From UBA995 sp035477115 (GTDB taxonomy: Bacteria > Bacillota > Sulfobacillia > UBA995): a stretch of 44,373 bases of DNA. A program made the translations under genes and the position numbers. Below the pieces are notes generated by a model. It did no database searches and was not told the origin of the DNA. It saw only the letters and a program-made list of their open reading frames with translations. The stretch covers positions 1 to 44,373 of the forward strand of contig DATIKW010000040.1 of NCBI GenBank assembly GCA_035477115.1. Reading direction: 5' to 3'. Below, piece by piece: positions 11,095 to 19,762 of this stretch; position 1 is the stretch's first letter; the number at the start of each line of letters is the position of its first letter.

Positions 11095-12002
11095 CGCCCA
11101 CCCCGCCCTTTGCCCGACCAGTTCAGGAGGTCGTCGCGAACGACCTGTGCCAGCAGCCTTCCCGCCGTCACCGGGGCTACCTTGCCGGGGAGGCCCGGGG
11201 CGAGCACGGCCGTCTTGCCAAGTTCCCGCGATGCCGCGAGGTCCACGCCGCCAGGCGCCGAGGCCAGATCGATCACTACAGCGTGTTCAGGCAGACCGGC
11301 AAGGGTTTCCCTGGAGACCACCGGAGCAGGAATGGTATTGAAAAGGAAGTCCAACCGGCCGGCAATCCGCCCGATTTCGTCCAGGGACGCGACTTCACAG
11401 CCGAGAGTCAACGAGCGCGCCCGGGCGGCCCGCTCCTCGGCGAACGCGAGGGTGTGGCAGCCGATGGCCACCAACAACCGCGCCAGCGTGAGGCCTACCC
11501 TCCCCATGCCGAGCACCGCCGCCGTGGAACCATGCAAGGTGACCGGTGAAAGCTGCATTGCCAGTTGCACCGCCCCCTCGGCGGTGGGGATGGAGTTCAG
11601 GATGGCGAGTTCGTCGTCGTCCGCAAGCTCCCTGAGCTGAAGGAAGCCTTTCGCCGCCAGGTCCCGCAAGCAGCCGTTGGCACGACCGACGATCGCGCGC
11701 GCACCGCGCGCCATGCCCTCGATGTCGGCCGGAAGCAGGTATATCGGCGCCGCCGCCAGCGCCGACCATACCCTCCCGTCACCGCCCAGGGAAGGCAAGG
11801 GTGCCAGCAAGACGTCCGCCGACCGAAGGGCGGCGTTGACCGACGGGTGCGGTTCCGCCGGCCGGGGATCGGCCGCCAACTCCCGCCCGGCCGTCCGCAC
11901 GCACGCGCCCGCGCTCGCCAGGACCCGGATCACTTCCTCTTCCCGGCGATCGCCGCCCAACACGGCTATGACTAGACTGGCAAGCAAGTCGTCCGCCATC
12001 AT
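11085..12002 (-). CDS. dpaA: Dipicolinate synthase subunit A
   Basis: 305 aa. NAD(P)-dependent oxidoreductase subunit (SpoVFA) of dipicolinate synthase. The N-terminal domain begins VIAVLGGDRREEEVIRVL; a Rossmann domain in the second half has VLGMGRVGLTLARLL, then NTIPAPVVS and VVIDLASAPGGVD, as in the family. Two adjacent ATG codons (12002 and 11999) follow GGGAGG at 4 and 7 nt; either could be used. It lies 65 nt after dapB and is followed by dpaB with overlap. In Bacillus this pair is under sigma-K; no sigma-K promoter was recognised here. Confidence 0.94.
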   Translation of the reverse strand: MMADDLLASLVIAVLGGDRREEEVIRVLASAGACVRTAGRELAADPRPAEPHPSVNAALRSADVLLAPLPSLGGDGRVWSALAAAPIYLLPADIEGMARGARAIVGRANGCLRDLAAKGFLQLRELADDDELAILNSIPTAEGAVQLAMQLSPVTLHGSTAAVLGMGRVGLTLARLLVAIGCHTLAFAEERAARARSLTLGCEVASLDEIGRIAGRLDFLFNTIPAPVVSRETLAGLPEHAVVIDLASAPGGVDLAASRELGKTAVLAPGLPGKVAPVTAGRLLAQVVRDDLLNWSGKGRGGRCL

Positions 12003-12067
12003 GACGCCTCCCGGGACGGCCAGGGTGTCCTCCGCCGGAGACGGCCGGGGGACCTACTCGCTCCAGT

Positions 12068-12874
12068 CTATGAGCCGGGCCCTATTGCCGTGTCGCCGGT
12101 CTGGGCGAGCAGTTCCTCCAGGCTCCGCACCAGCCCCTGGCAATGCTCCACCCGCCGGACGGCCAGGAACAATCCCGGGAGAAAGCATTCCCGGCTCGTG
12201 CTGTCGTGACGCAGCACCAGATACTCGCCGCGCCCGCCGAACACCACCTCGTGATGGGCCACCATCCCCGGAAGGCGCACGCTGTGTACCGGTATCCCCG
12301 CGGCGACAAGCCCGCGGGCCGGCGATCCCCGGTCGGCCCCGGCGGAACGCGGCCCTGACCCGGCGAGTTCGGCGGCGAGGCGCAAGGCGGTGCCGGAAGG
12401 GGCGTCTCGCTTGTGCTGGTGATGGAACTCGATGATCTCCGCTGCCGGCAAGTACCGCGAGGCCTCCCGGGCCAGCCGGGTGAGGACCAGCGAACCCAGG
12501 GAGAAGTTGGGCACGACGATGGCGGGCAATCGGTGACGCGCGCAACTGGCGGCTATGGCCTCAAGGTCGCCGGTCGAGAAACCGGTAGTCCCGACCACCG
12601 GGCGAATCCCGCGGGCGTGCGCCGCCGCCACAACCCGCATCGCGAACGGGGGAGAAGTGAAATCGATCACCACTTGCGGAGCGGTCAAGTCGAGGGCGCG
12701 CTCGAGGTCCGAACAACGCAAGGGGACTTCCCCCGGCGCGGGCTGTGACGGATGCTCCCGGCTGACCAAGGCCACCGGCGAGAGGTCGGCCTCCTCCTCA
12801 ACCGCAGCCACCACCACCCGGCCCATCTTGCCTCGCGCGCCGGTGATGGCTACCTTGATCACGGCGCCCGTCAT
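12068..12874 (-). CDS. dapB: 4-hydroxy-tetrahydrodipicolinate reductase
   Basis: 268 aa. It reduces the DapA product to tetrahydrodipicolinate. VAITGARGKMGRVV is the nucleotide-binding loop, VVIDFTSP the central strand, VVGTTGFS follows, and the catalytic His-His-Lys block EFHHQHKRDAPSGTA with PSGTA is complete. The ATG at 12874 lies 11 nt after GGAGG; two in-frame GTG codons (12886, 12883) abut that site and are less likely. First gene of the DAP/DPA operon. DapB and the dipicolinate synthase draw on the same DapA product, so their co-transcription is notable. Confidence 0.95.
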   Translation of the reverse strand: MTGAVIKVAITGARGKMGRVVVAAVEEEADLSPVALVSREHPSQPAPGEVPLRCSDLERALDLTAPQVVIDFTSPPFAMRVVAAAHARGIRPVVGTTGFSTGDLEAIAASCARHRLPAIVVPNFSLGSLVLTRLAREASRYLPAAEIIEFHHQHKRDAPSGTALRLAAELAGSGPRSAGADRGSPARGLVAAGIPVHSVRLPGMVAHHEVVFGGRGEYLVLRHDSTSRECFLPGLFLAVRRVEHCQGLVRSLEELLAQTGDTAIGPGS

Positions 12875-13130
12875 CTGTTCCACCACCTCCGGACCGGACG
12901 GCCCGATTGCCGCCTAACAGGGCTGGATTGCCGGCCGCCGGATGTCTTATTCCCTGTCGCCTGCTGCTATCCTTTCCGGCATGGGCCGCGCTGCTGCGGG
13001 AGGAATATCCCGACCGGGCTGGGAATGAACCACCCAGGATGATCGGGGACTTCTATGGCGGGAGGGACATCACGAAGCAGGAAAACGACGTGGCGGCGGG
13101 GCCCTCACTATCGGACGTACGGATATTGGG

Positions 13131-13159
13131 GTAGGGGCGGGTTCAGAACCCGCCCCTAC
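13131..13159. repeat. Intergenic palindromic repeat
   Basis: Perfect inverted repeat with 13-bp arms: GTAGGGGCGGGTT, centre CAG, AACCCGCCCCTAC. It is separated by 47 nt from a second copy whose centre is CTG, so the two are the same element in opposite orientation. Confidence 0.92.
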
Positions 13160-13206
13160 AGTGGCGACAGGGTCCATCCTGGCGCAGGCTGAGACCCGTT
13201 CGGGGG

Positions 13207-13235
13207 GTAGGGGCGGGTTCTGAACCCGCCCCTAC
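13207..13235. repeat. Intergenic palindromic repeat
   Basis: Perfect inverted repeat with the same 13-bp arms and centre CTG. It ends 40 nt before the nitroreductase start, so in RNA it would form a very stable hairpin in the leader of that gene. Confidence 0.92.
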
Positions 13236-13275
13236 AGGAATCGTGGCCGCATTATCGTTACGGGAGGGTTGTCTC

Positions 13276-14130
13276 ATGAGCCAGTCCACGCTGGAAGTAC
13301 TGACTCACCGCGGGAGTTGCCGCCGGTTCCTTGACCGGCCAATCCCCGAATCGTTACTCGAGCAGATACTGACCGCCGGCATTCAGGCGCCAAGCGGCGG
13401 TAATCTTCAGCCGTTCGCCATCATCCGGGTGGAACGCCCGGAGGCCAAGGAACGCCTGGCCCAACTTTGCGCCAACCAGCAGTTCATCGCCTCGGCCCCC
13501 GTGAACCTGTTGTTCTGTATGGACTGGCGGCGGCTGGAGCGGTGGGCCGTCCTGTCCCATGCCCCCTTTGCCGCCCATCGCAGTTTCCGGCACTTCTGGA
13601 TCTCCTTCCAGGACACGGTGATCGCGGCTCACAGCATATGCGTGGCGGCTGATGCCATGGGGCTCGGGTCGGTCTACGTCGGCACGGTCATCGACTGCCT
13701 GCCCGAGTTGAAGACCATGTTCGAGCTGCCGCCGCGGGTGTTCCCCGTCGTGCTGCTGTGTCTCGGCTATCGGGCGGAACCGGTGGCGCCCCGGCCCAAA
13801 CTGGATCTCGACGCGATCGTCTCCAGCGAGACTTACCGCGAACTCGGCGACGCGGCCCTCGAGGCCGCGTATGCCCGCAAGTACGCGGATGTCCGGGTAG
13901 AAATGAGTGAGCAGCATCTGACACGGATCGAGGAGGTCGGCCGCAAAGTCCACGGCGCCGACTTCGCCGCCCGATGCTTGAAGGAGATCAAAGAAGCGGG
14001 ATGGATCAACGCGGCTCAGCGCTACTTCGGCCTGCATTACCGGGCCGACCGGATGTCGGAGAACAACCTCCCGTATCGCCGGATCATGCAGGAATTCGGA
14101 TTCGATTGGCTTGAGGGGCCGGAGACCTGA
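13276..14130 (+). CDS. Nitroreductase-family NAD(P)H:FMN oxidoreductase
   Basis: 284 aa. The N-terminus has the nitroreductase FMN-binding pattern HRGSCRRFLDRPIPE, then GIQAPSGGNLQPF; ADAMGLGSVYVGTV and PVVLLCLGYRAEP are the usual later blocks. The C-terminal 90 residues, after the LGYRAEP strand, form an extra helical tail rich in charged residues with no motif recognised. The ATG at 13276 has GGGAGGG 8 nt upstream; the frame continues upstream to 13243 without support. Substrate unknown. It is transcribed against the dap operon and converges with the next gene. Confidence 0.88.
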   Translation: MSQSTLEVLTHRGSCRRFLDRPIPESLLEQILTAGIQAPSGGNLQPFAIIRVERPEAKERLAQLCANQQFIASAPVNLLFCMDWRRLERWAVLSHAPFAAHRSFRHFWISFQDTVIAAHSICVAADAMGLGSVYVGTVIDCLPELKTMFELPPRVFPVVLLCLGYRAEPVAPRPKLDLDAIVSSETYRELGDAALEAAYARKYADVRVEMSEQHLTRIEEVGRKVHGADFAARCLKEIKEAGWINAAQRYFGLHYRADRMSENNLPYRRIMQEFGFDWLEGPET

Positions 14131-14153
14131 GACGGCGACTCATCCGGCCCCTC
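14113..14153. terminator. Inverted repeat between convergent genes, possible bidirectional terminator
   Basis: An 11-bp perfect stem (GAGGGGCCGGA at 14113-14123 pairing with TCCGGCCCCTC at 14143-14153) with a 19-nt loop that contains the nitroreductase stop codon. It lies between two convergent genes. No T-run follows on either strand, so efficiency is uncertain. Confidence 0.5.
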
Positions 14154-14184
14154 GTCGACTATGGTCCCGAGCGATAACCTGACT

Positions 14185-14682
14185 TCAGTGGGTCTCCACG
14201 TCCGACGCGCCGTTGCGGCGCAGGATCTGGGAGGCTTCGTCGACTTTCTCCCGGCGGCAGCGCACCACGGTCAGGATGCTGCCCTGGCGCACCTGTTCTT
14301 CATAGTGCCGCCCGCGCTGTTCAGGGATACCGTAGTCCACCAGACCGCCGGCGATGCCGCCGGTCACCGCGCCGCTAAGGGCGGCCGCCAGGGGACCTGC
14401 GGCCAAGATCGGCCCCACCCCGGGTATGGCCAGAGCGCCCGCGCCCGCCAGCAGTCCGGCAGCCCCCCCGATGGCACCGCCGGTGGCCACCCCTTCCCCC
14501 ACGTCCTGGCGCCCCATACGCAGGCCGCCATCGCCATCGCCGCCCCGCGTCTTGCGGTCACGCCGATCGTCACGGGCGATGACCGATACGTCCTCGCTGC
14601 GAATGCCTCGTTCCTTGAGTTCCCCGACCGCTCGCTCAGCCTGGGATTCGGACTTGAACACGCCGATGACCGTGCTATCCAT
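14185..14682 (-). CDS. Glycine-zipper stress-like protein (YflT/GsiB-17M type N-terminus)
   Basis: 165 aa. Residues 1-40 (TVIGVFKSESQAERAVGELKERGI) match the start of general-stress-protein-17M/DUF1269-like domains. The middle (about 60-115) is a Gly/Ala-rich hydrophobic stretch with glycine-zipper spacing (GGAIGGAAGLLAGAGALAIPGVGPILAAGP), probably membrane-interacting. The end (GSILTVVRCRREKVDEASQILRRNGASDVE) returns to a ferredoxin-like fold pattern. The ATG at 14682 has AGGAGGGGG 7 nt upstream. No precise function is known. It lies 78 nt downstream of nothing co-directional except dut, whose stop follows at 14761. Confidence 0.75.
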   Translation of the reverse strand: MDSTVIGVFKSESQAERAVGELKERGIRSEDVSVIARDDRRDRKTRGGDGDGGLRMGRQDVGEGVATGGAIGGAAGLLAGAGALAIPGVGPILAAGPLAAALSGAVTGGIAGGLVDYGIPEQRGRHYEEQVRQGSILTVVRCRREKVDEASQILRRNGASDVETH

Positions 14683-14760
14683 GGGCCGACCCCCTCCTGA
14701 CTTGAGTTCATGGATAGTCTTGGTACGAACCCGGCGGTCCATGCGGGGAATTGCTGCCAG

Positions 14761-15225
14761 TCAGCGGCGGGTGTGACCCAGGCCTCCCTCAGCCCGGTCG
14801 GTGGACGCGAGTTGTGGACGCAGATCCCATGATACCTGGCACACCGGTGCGATGATGAGCTGGGCCACGCGGTCGCCGCGCCGAATGACCACCGGTTCCC
14901 GGCCGAGGTTGACGAGGACGACCTTGATCTCGCCCCGGTAATCGCTGTCGATGGTGCCCGGGCTGTTGAGCACGGTCAGGCCGTGCTCGGCCGCCAGCCC
15001 GCTGCGCGGCCGCACCTGACCTTCGTAGCCCCGCGGTATCTCCAGGTGCAGGCCGGTGGGTAGTACTGCCCTCTCGCCGGGCGCGATCTCCAGGTCGGTC
15101 ACGGCGGCGGGCAGGTCGAGACCCGCCGAACCACAGGTCATGGCACGCGGCAAGGGCAGATCCTCGGACCCAGGCGCCCGCGCCACCCCGACCCGAACCG
15201 CCTCGCCGGCGGCCATATCCGTCAT
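14761..15225 (-). CDS. dut: Deoxyuridine 5'-triphosphate nucleotidohydrolase (dUTPase)
   Basis: 154 aa. It hydrolyses dUTP to dUMP, keeping uracil out of DNA and feeding thymidylate synthesis. All five trimeric dUTPase motifs are visible: GSAGLDLPAA (1), RPRSGLA (2), VLNSPGTIDSDYRGEI (3), RRGDRVAQLII (4) and RAEGGLGHTRR (5). Motif 5 has Leu where Phe is usual (GGFG). The ATG at 15225 overlaps the M16 peptidase stop as ATGA; the open frame to 15264 is shadow. Confidence 0.94.
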   Translation of the reverse strand: MTDMAAGEAVRVGVARAPGSEDLPLPRAMTCGSAGLDLPAAVTDLEIAPGERAVLPTGLHLEIPRGYEGQVRPRSGLAAEHGLTVLNSPGTIDSDYRGEIKVVLVNLGREPVVIRRGDRVAQLIIAPVCQVSWDLRPQLASTDRAEGGLGHTRR

Positions 15226-16472
15226 GCGGGGACCAGGTCGGGATTGACCGGCCCGATCGCGCACACCGTCAGCTCGGTCGGGTCCAGCAGGGTGCCCGCG
15301 ATCCGATGGGCGTCCTCCAAGGTCACGGCGTCAATCCGGGCGATGATCTCATCCGTGTCCAACACTCTGCCCAGCATCAACTCGCCCCTTGCCAGGCGCG
15401 ACATGCGGCTGCTGGTCGACTCCAGGGACATCACCATCGCCGCCTTCACCTGATCGCGCGCCCGCTGCAGTTCGAGTTCCTTGATGCCTCCGCGCGACAG
15501 GGCCAGGAGTTCCGCCCGAACCAGCTCGAGGACCGGCGCCGCCTGGCGGGGGCTGACCCCCGCGTAAGTCGCGGAAAGGCCCCCGTCGCGGTAGGAAGCC
15601 GTATAGGAGTAAACGGAATAGGCCAGTCCTCTTTCCTCCCGGATCTCCTGGAACAGCCGGGAACTGGGACCTCCGCCCAGGATCATGCTGACCAGTTGCA
15701 GCCCGTACATGTCGGGATGCTCGAGCGGCACGCCGGTGCCTCCTACCGCGAGGTGGACCTGTTCGGTGTCCTTTCGACGTACCTCGCGTCGGACGGCCCG
15801 AGTCGGAGCGCCCCCTTCCGGCGGCCTGGCCCCGCCCTGGCGGCCGTCGAAAGCCGCGGCCACGCTCTGCATAACCGTTGGGGGGTCCACATTACCGGCT
15901 ACGCCGACCACCATGTTGGTCGGACGGTAGTATGTGTCGAAAAAGCGGGTCACTTCGGCGACATCGAAGGTCTGCACGGCCTCGGCCGTCCCCAGGACGC
16001 TCCGGCCCAGGGCATGACCGTCCCACATGGTCTGCACGAGGAAATCGTGAATTTGCTCATCAGGCGTGTCCTCATACAGCTTGATTTCCTCGAGGATGAT
16101 GCCTTTTTCCCTCTCCACGTCCTGAGGATCCAGGCGGGGGTTCAGGGCCATGTCGGCTATGACGTCGAGCCCGATGGGGAAGTGCTCGTCGAGCACGCGG
16201 GTGTAAATGCAGGTGTATTCCTTGGTGGTCACGGCATTCAGCTGTCCGCCGACCTGGTCCATGGTCTCGGCGATATCCCGGGCGGACCGCCGGGCGGTCC
16301 CCTTGAAGAACATGTGCTCGAGGAAGTGGGATAGGCCGCTCGTCGCCTCGTCCTCATGGCGGGAACCCACACCATACCAGAGGCCCACCGCCACCGAGCG
16401 GACATGCGGGATGGGCTCCACGACCACCCGCATTCCTCCGGGCAGAGTCTCCTTCACGAACGTAGCCGTCAC
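15222..16472 (-). CDS. M16-family zinc protease (YmxG/processing-peptidase type)
   Basis: 416 aa. The inverted zinc motif HFLEHMFFKGT (H-x-x-E-H) and the distal EEIKLYEDTPDEQ Glu are present, so the N-terminal domain is catalytic. The C-terminal half has the LGGGPSSRLFQEIREERGLAYSVYSY block of the family. In spore formers this gene commonly sits between pnp and the dipicolinate synthase genes, as here. Start GTG at 16472, with a weak GAGG about 10 nt upstream. It is coupled to dut by a 4-nt overlap and follows nfo by 12 nt. Natural substrate unknown. Confidence 0.9.
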   Translation of the reverse strand: MTATFVKETLPGGMRVVVEPIPHVRSVAVGLWYGVGSRHEDEATSGLSHFLEHMFFKGTARRSARDIAETMDQVGGQLNAVTTKEYTCIYTRVLDEHFPIGLDVIADMALNPRLDPQDVEREKGIILEEIKLYEDTPDEQIHDFLVQTMWDGHALGRSVLGTAEAVQTFDVAEVTRFFDTYYRPTNMVVGVAGNVDPPTVMQSVAAAFDGRQGGARPPEGGAPTRAVRREVRRKDTEQVHLAVGGTGVPLEHPDMYGLQLVSMILGGGPSSRLFQEIREERGLAYSVYSYTASYRDGGLSATYAGVSPRQAAPVLELVRAELLALSRGGIKELELQRARDQVKAAMVMSLESTSSRMSRLARGELMLGRVLDTDEIIARIDAVTLEDAHRIAGTLLDPTELTVCAIGPVNPDLVPA

Positions 16473-16484
16473 CCCCCCACAACC

Positions 16485-17318
16485 TCAATCCATTCGCAAC
16501 CGCCGCAGTGTGGCTATCTGCCCGCGCAGGTCAGAATCGGAAGCGCGCGGCGCCTCCAGCACCCCGGGAAGTCCCTGAAGCCGCCGGTCATGTAAGATGC
16601 GCCGGAAAGTACTTTCCCCAAGCCGGCCCTCGCCCACTCGGACATGCCGGTCCCGATGGCCGCCGAGTTCCTCCGCGGTGTCGTTGAGGTGCAGCACCTT
16701 GACCCGATCGATCCCCACCTCGCCGGCCACTTCCGCGAGGAAGTCCTCCCACCCGGCACCGCTGAGATCGTAGCCGGCGGCGTAGGCATGGGCGGTATCC
16801 AGGCAGATGCCCTCGGCTCCCGACTCGTCGAGCATGACCCTCAGCTCGCGAAGCGTGCCGCCGAGTTGTCCCCGGCCGCCCGCCGTCTGCTCGAGCAACA
16901 ACTTCGGGCCGGGTCCTCCCGCGGCCAGCAGTCTGCGGATGCCGGCGCCGACCCGCGCGACCCCTTCCGCCTGGGTTCCCTCTCGCCCATAGCTCCCGGG
17001 ATGGGTGACCACGTAGTCAGCTCCCAGGATCCGGGCTCGCTCGCGGTCGAGGGCGACCGTCTCCTCCGAATACTCGCGGATATGCTCATCGGGACTTGCC
17101 AGGTTGACGAAGTAAGGCACGTGAACGATCAGGGGGGTGATGCCGGCCGCGTCCAAGCGGCGGCGCATCCCGTCCCGCTCGTCCTCCGCCAATGGGCGCG
17201 GCCGGCCCCCCCGGGGGCTACGCGAGAAGACCTGGACCGTCTCGCATTCCAGGTCCACTGCCACCCTGGCCATCGCGTCGAGCCCCCGGCCGATTGAAAG
17301 GTGAGCGCCCAGCCGCAC
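16485..17318 (-). CDS. nfo: Deoxyribonuclease IV (endonuclease IV, AP endonuclease)
   Basis: 277 aa. TIM-barrel Zn enzyme that cleaves at abasic sites. Diagnostic blocks: LGAHLSIGRG at the N-terminus, VHVPYFVNLASPDE, HPGSYG, LLEQTAGG, CLDTAHAYAAGYDL, and HLNDTAEELGGHRDRHVRVGEG with Zn-ligand His and Asp residues, then VLEAPRASD. All expected ligands (His, Glu, Asp) appear in place. Start GTG at 17318, only 3 nt after the pnp stop, so it depends on pnp translation. A DNA repair gene between pnp and the M16 peptidase is a variation on the common order. Confidence 0.92.
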   Translation of the reverse strand: MRLGAHLSIGRGLDAMARVAVDLECETVQVFSRSPRGGRPRPLAEDERDGMRRRLDAAGITPLIVHVPYFVNLASPDEHIREYSEETVALDRERARILGADYVVTHPGSYGREGTQAEGVARVGAGIRRLLAAGGPGPKLLLEQTAGGRGQLGGTLRELRVMLDESGAEGICLDTAHAYAAGYDLSGAGWEDFLAEVAGEVGIDRVKVLHLNDTAEELGGHRDRHVRVGEGRLGESTFRRILHDRRLQGLPGVLEAPRASDSDLRGQIATLRRLRMD

Positions 17319-17321
17319 CGC

Positions 17322-19433
17322 TCAAGTCGGCTTGGCGGCTGGCGCCGAGCCGCGGTCTTCCCGCAGCGCGGCCTTACGTGACAGGTTGATCCTGCCCAGG
17401 CGGTCGATCTCCGTGACCTTCACCAGGACCTGGTCTCCCACCTGGACCACGTCCTCCACCCGGTTTACCCGTTCATCGGCCAGTTCGGAGATGTGCACGA
17501 GGCCTTCCTTACCCGGCAATACCTCTACGAAGGCGCCGAAGTTCATGATTCGCGACACCCGGCCCACGTACACTTCGCCCGGACGGACTTCCCGGGTTAG
17601 TTGCTGGATCATGCGGACGGCCCGCTCCCCGCCTTCCTGGTCCACGGAGGCGATGAAGATGCGACCGTCGTCCTCGATGTCGATCTTGGCGCCGGTTTCG
17701 GCGATGATCTTGTTGATCACCTTGCCGCCCGGGCCGATGACTTCGCGGATCTTCTCCGGATCGATCTGCACGGTGATTATGCGAGGCGCCCATGGCGACA
17801 GGTGCTTGCGGGGCTCAGCTATGGCCTGGACCATACGATCCAGGATGTGCAGGCGTCCCCGTCTAGCCTGTTCCAGGGCCTGCCCCAGCACCTCGGGCGC
17901 GATGCCCTTTGTCTTGACATCAAGTTGCAGGGCGGTTATGCCCCGCCGGGTGCCTGCTACCTTGAAATCCATGTCGCCCAGGGCATCCTCGATCCCCTGG
18001 ATGTCGCTCAGGATCACCACCTGGTCGTCCTGCATCACCAGTCCCATGGCGACGCCGCCTACCGGCCCGCGGATGGGGACGCCTGCGTCCATCAGGGCCA
18101 GGCTGCTCCCGCACACGCTGGCCATGGAGGTGGATCCGTTGGATTCGAGGACCTCCGATACCAGCCGGATAGTGTAAGGGAACTCCGACTGGTCGGGCAA
18201 CACCGGCTGCAAGGCCCGCTCGGCCAGGGCGCCGTGCCCTATGTCGCGCCTGCCGGGACCTCTCAGCGGTCTCGCCTCACCCACACTGTAAGGTGGGAAG
18301 TTATAGTGATGCATGTAGCGCTTGGAGTCTTCGGCCGACAGATTGTCCAGGGTCTGAACATCGCCAATCGTACCCAGAGTGGCTACGGTGAGCACCTGGG
18401 TCTGCCCGCGGGTGAAGAGCCCCGAACCGTGAACCCGGGGCAACACGCCGACGGCGGACTCGATGGACCTTATCTCGTCGGGAGCGCGCCCGTCCAGCCG
18501 AAGCCGTTCGGTCAGGAGCAGGCTGCGGACTTCATCCCGCATGATGGCATCGAGATGCGATCGGATCTCGCTTTCGCGAGCGGGGAACTCCGCCCGCAGC
18601 CGCTCCGCCGCTTCGGCGAAGACTCGGCGCACGGATTCCTCCCGCCTGAGCTTGTCCGCATCCCGGAGGGCGCCGCCGATGGCCGCGCGCGACTCTCCGT
18701 CAACTCGCCTTTGCAGTTCAAGGTCGATGGCGCGCTCGGCGTAGCATCGCTTGGGCTTGCCGATTGCCGCCGCCGCCTCCTGCTGGAGTCCCACCAGGTC
18801 GCCGAGGTGGGGCCGGGCGAATGCCACGGCGTCGAGCATTACTTGCTCTTCGACCTCGCCCGCGCCGGCCTCGACCATGACCACAGCCTGATCGGTACCC
18901 GCTATGACCAGGTGCAGGTCGGAGCGGACCGACTGCGCCAAAGTGGGATTCAGGATGAACTCACCCTCCACCCGGCCGACCACCACCGCGGCCAGCGGTC
19001 CGTCAAAGGGGATGTCGGAGAGGGTTAGCGCCGCCGATGCTCCCACCAGACCGCAGAATTCGGGAGAACTGTCGAGGTCCACCGACAAGACGGTGACGAC
19101 TACCTGCACGTCATTGCGCAGACCCTTGGGGAACAAGGGTCGGACAGAGCGGTCGATGAGTCTGCCGGTCAATATGGCGCGCTCCGACGGCCGCCCTTCC
19201 CGGCGGAAGAAGCTTCCCGGTATCCTGCCTGCTGCATATAACCGCTCTTCATAGTCGACGGTCAAGGGGAAGAAGTCGATCCCTTCCCGCGGTTCTTGGG
19301 CCACGGTGGCGGTGACCAGCACCACCGTCTCGCCGTAACTCACCAGCACCGACCCGTTCGCCTGCCGGGCCAGCCTTCCCGCATCCAGGGTCAGCCTGCG
19401 TCCGGCGATACTCCGCTCAAAAACATGCCCCAT
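17322..19433 (-). CDS. pnp: Polynucleotide phosphorylase
   Basis: 703 aa, standard length. A 3'-5' phosphorolytic exoribonuclease. Two RNase PH domains are evident: TVDYEERLYAAGRIPGSFFRREGRPSE in the first, and DKL-linked second half with HHYNFPPYSVGEARPLRGPGRRDIGHGALAERAL. A KH domain (about 550-615; VQIDPEKIREVIGPGGKVIN) and an S1 domain (about 615-690; VYVGRVSRIMNFGAFVEVLPGKEGLVHIS) close the protein. The ATG at 19433 is 12-13 nt from AGGGAGG, a long spacing, but no nearer in-frame start exists. It follows rpsO by 30 nt, the usual pairing. Confidence 0.97.
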   Translation of the reverse strand: MGHVFERSIAGRRLTLDAGRLARQANGSVLVSYGETVVLVTATVAQEPREGIDFFPLTVDYEERLYAAGRIPGSFFRREGRPSERAILTGRLIDRSVRPLFPKGLRNDVQVVVTVLSVDLDSSPEFCGLVGASAALTLSDIPFDGPLAAVVVGRVEGEFILNPTLAQSVRSDLHLVIAGTDQAVVMVEAGAGEVEEQVMLDAVAFARPHLGDLVGLQQEAAAAIGKPKRCYAERAIDLELQRRVDGESRAAIGGALRDADKLRREESVRRVFAEAAERLRAEFPARESEIRSHLDAIMRDEVRSLLLTERLRLDGRAPDEIRSIESAVGVLPRVHGSGLFTRGQTQVLTVATLGTIGDVQTLDNLSAEDSKRYMHHYNFPPYSVGEARPLRGPGRRDIGHGALAERALQPVLPDQSEFPYTIRLVSEVLESNGSTSMASVCGSSLALMDAGVPIRGPVGGVAMGLVMQDDQVVILSDIQGIEDALGDMDFKVAGTRRGITALQLDVKTKGIAPEVLGQALEQARRGRLHILDRMVQAIAEPRKHLSPWAPRIITVQIDPEKIREVIGPGGKVINKIIAETGAKIDIEDDGRIFIASVDQEGGERAVRMIQQLTREVRPGEVYVGRVSRIMNFGAFVEVLPGKEGLVHISELADERVNRVEDVVQVGDQVLVKVTEIDRLGRINLSRKAALREDRGSAPAAKPT

Positions 19434-19463
19434 CTTCGAGTCATAGCCTCCCTACCTCACGCC

Positions 19464-19730
19464 TCACCGGCGGAGGTTCAGCTTGTCCAGAAGGGCCCGG
19501 TAGCGCTCGACGTCGGTGTCTCGCAGGTAGTTCAGCAGACGCCGCCGCTGTCCCACCATCTGGTACAGCCCCCGCCGGGAATGGAAGTCGCGCTTATGTT
19601 CTTTCAGGTGCTCGGTGAGATCCTGAATGCGCCGCGTCAAGAGCGCGACTTGCACCTCCGCGGAACCCGTGTCCTTCTCATGAGACTGGTGTTCCCCAAT
19701 GATAACTTGTTTTAGCTCGCCCTTGAGCAC
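19464..19730 (-). CDS. rpsO: 30S ribosomal protein S15
   Basis: 88 aa, exactly the usual S15 length. It binds the 16S rRNA central domain early in assembly. The core HEKDTGSAEVQVALLTRRI and HSRRGLYQMVGQRRRLLNYL are diagnostic. The frame is open to a TTG at 19766 and passes an ATG at 19748, but AGGAGG lies 8 nt before a GTG at 19730, and that start gives MLKGELKQVII, matching the family N-terminus (M-L-x-x-E-x-K-Q). The upstream ATG would add about six residues that S15 does not have. The gene lies between ribF and pnp. Confidence 0.95.
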   Translation of the reverse strand: MLKGELKQVIIGEHQSHEKDTGSAEVQVALLTRRIQDLTEHLKEHKRDFHSRRGLYQMVGQRRRLLNYLRDTDVERYRALLDKLNLRR

Positions 19731-19762
19731 GCCCTTCGCCTCCTGCATACTTAGCCGATCGT

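Larger units (their letters stand above)
12875..13275. other. Divergent intergenic region between dapB and the nitroreductase, with two palindromes
   Basis: 401 nt between divergent starts. It holds two perfect copies of the 29-bp palindrome (13131-13159 and 13207-13235). It must carry the dapB promoter, but no clear sigma-A box or sigma-K motif was found. A small plus-strand frame at 12907-13134 has no ribosome-binding site and no recognisable content. Confidence 0.6.

Noticed and set aside
13160..13206. Gap between the two inverted palindromes as a tiny mobile element
   Set aside because: Only 47 nt and no direct repeats or coding content were seen, so there is no support for a composite element.
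17601..19028. Plus-strand frame of 475 codons opposite pnp
   Set aside because: Antisense shadow of a universally conserved gene, typical of GC-rich DNA.
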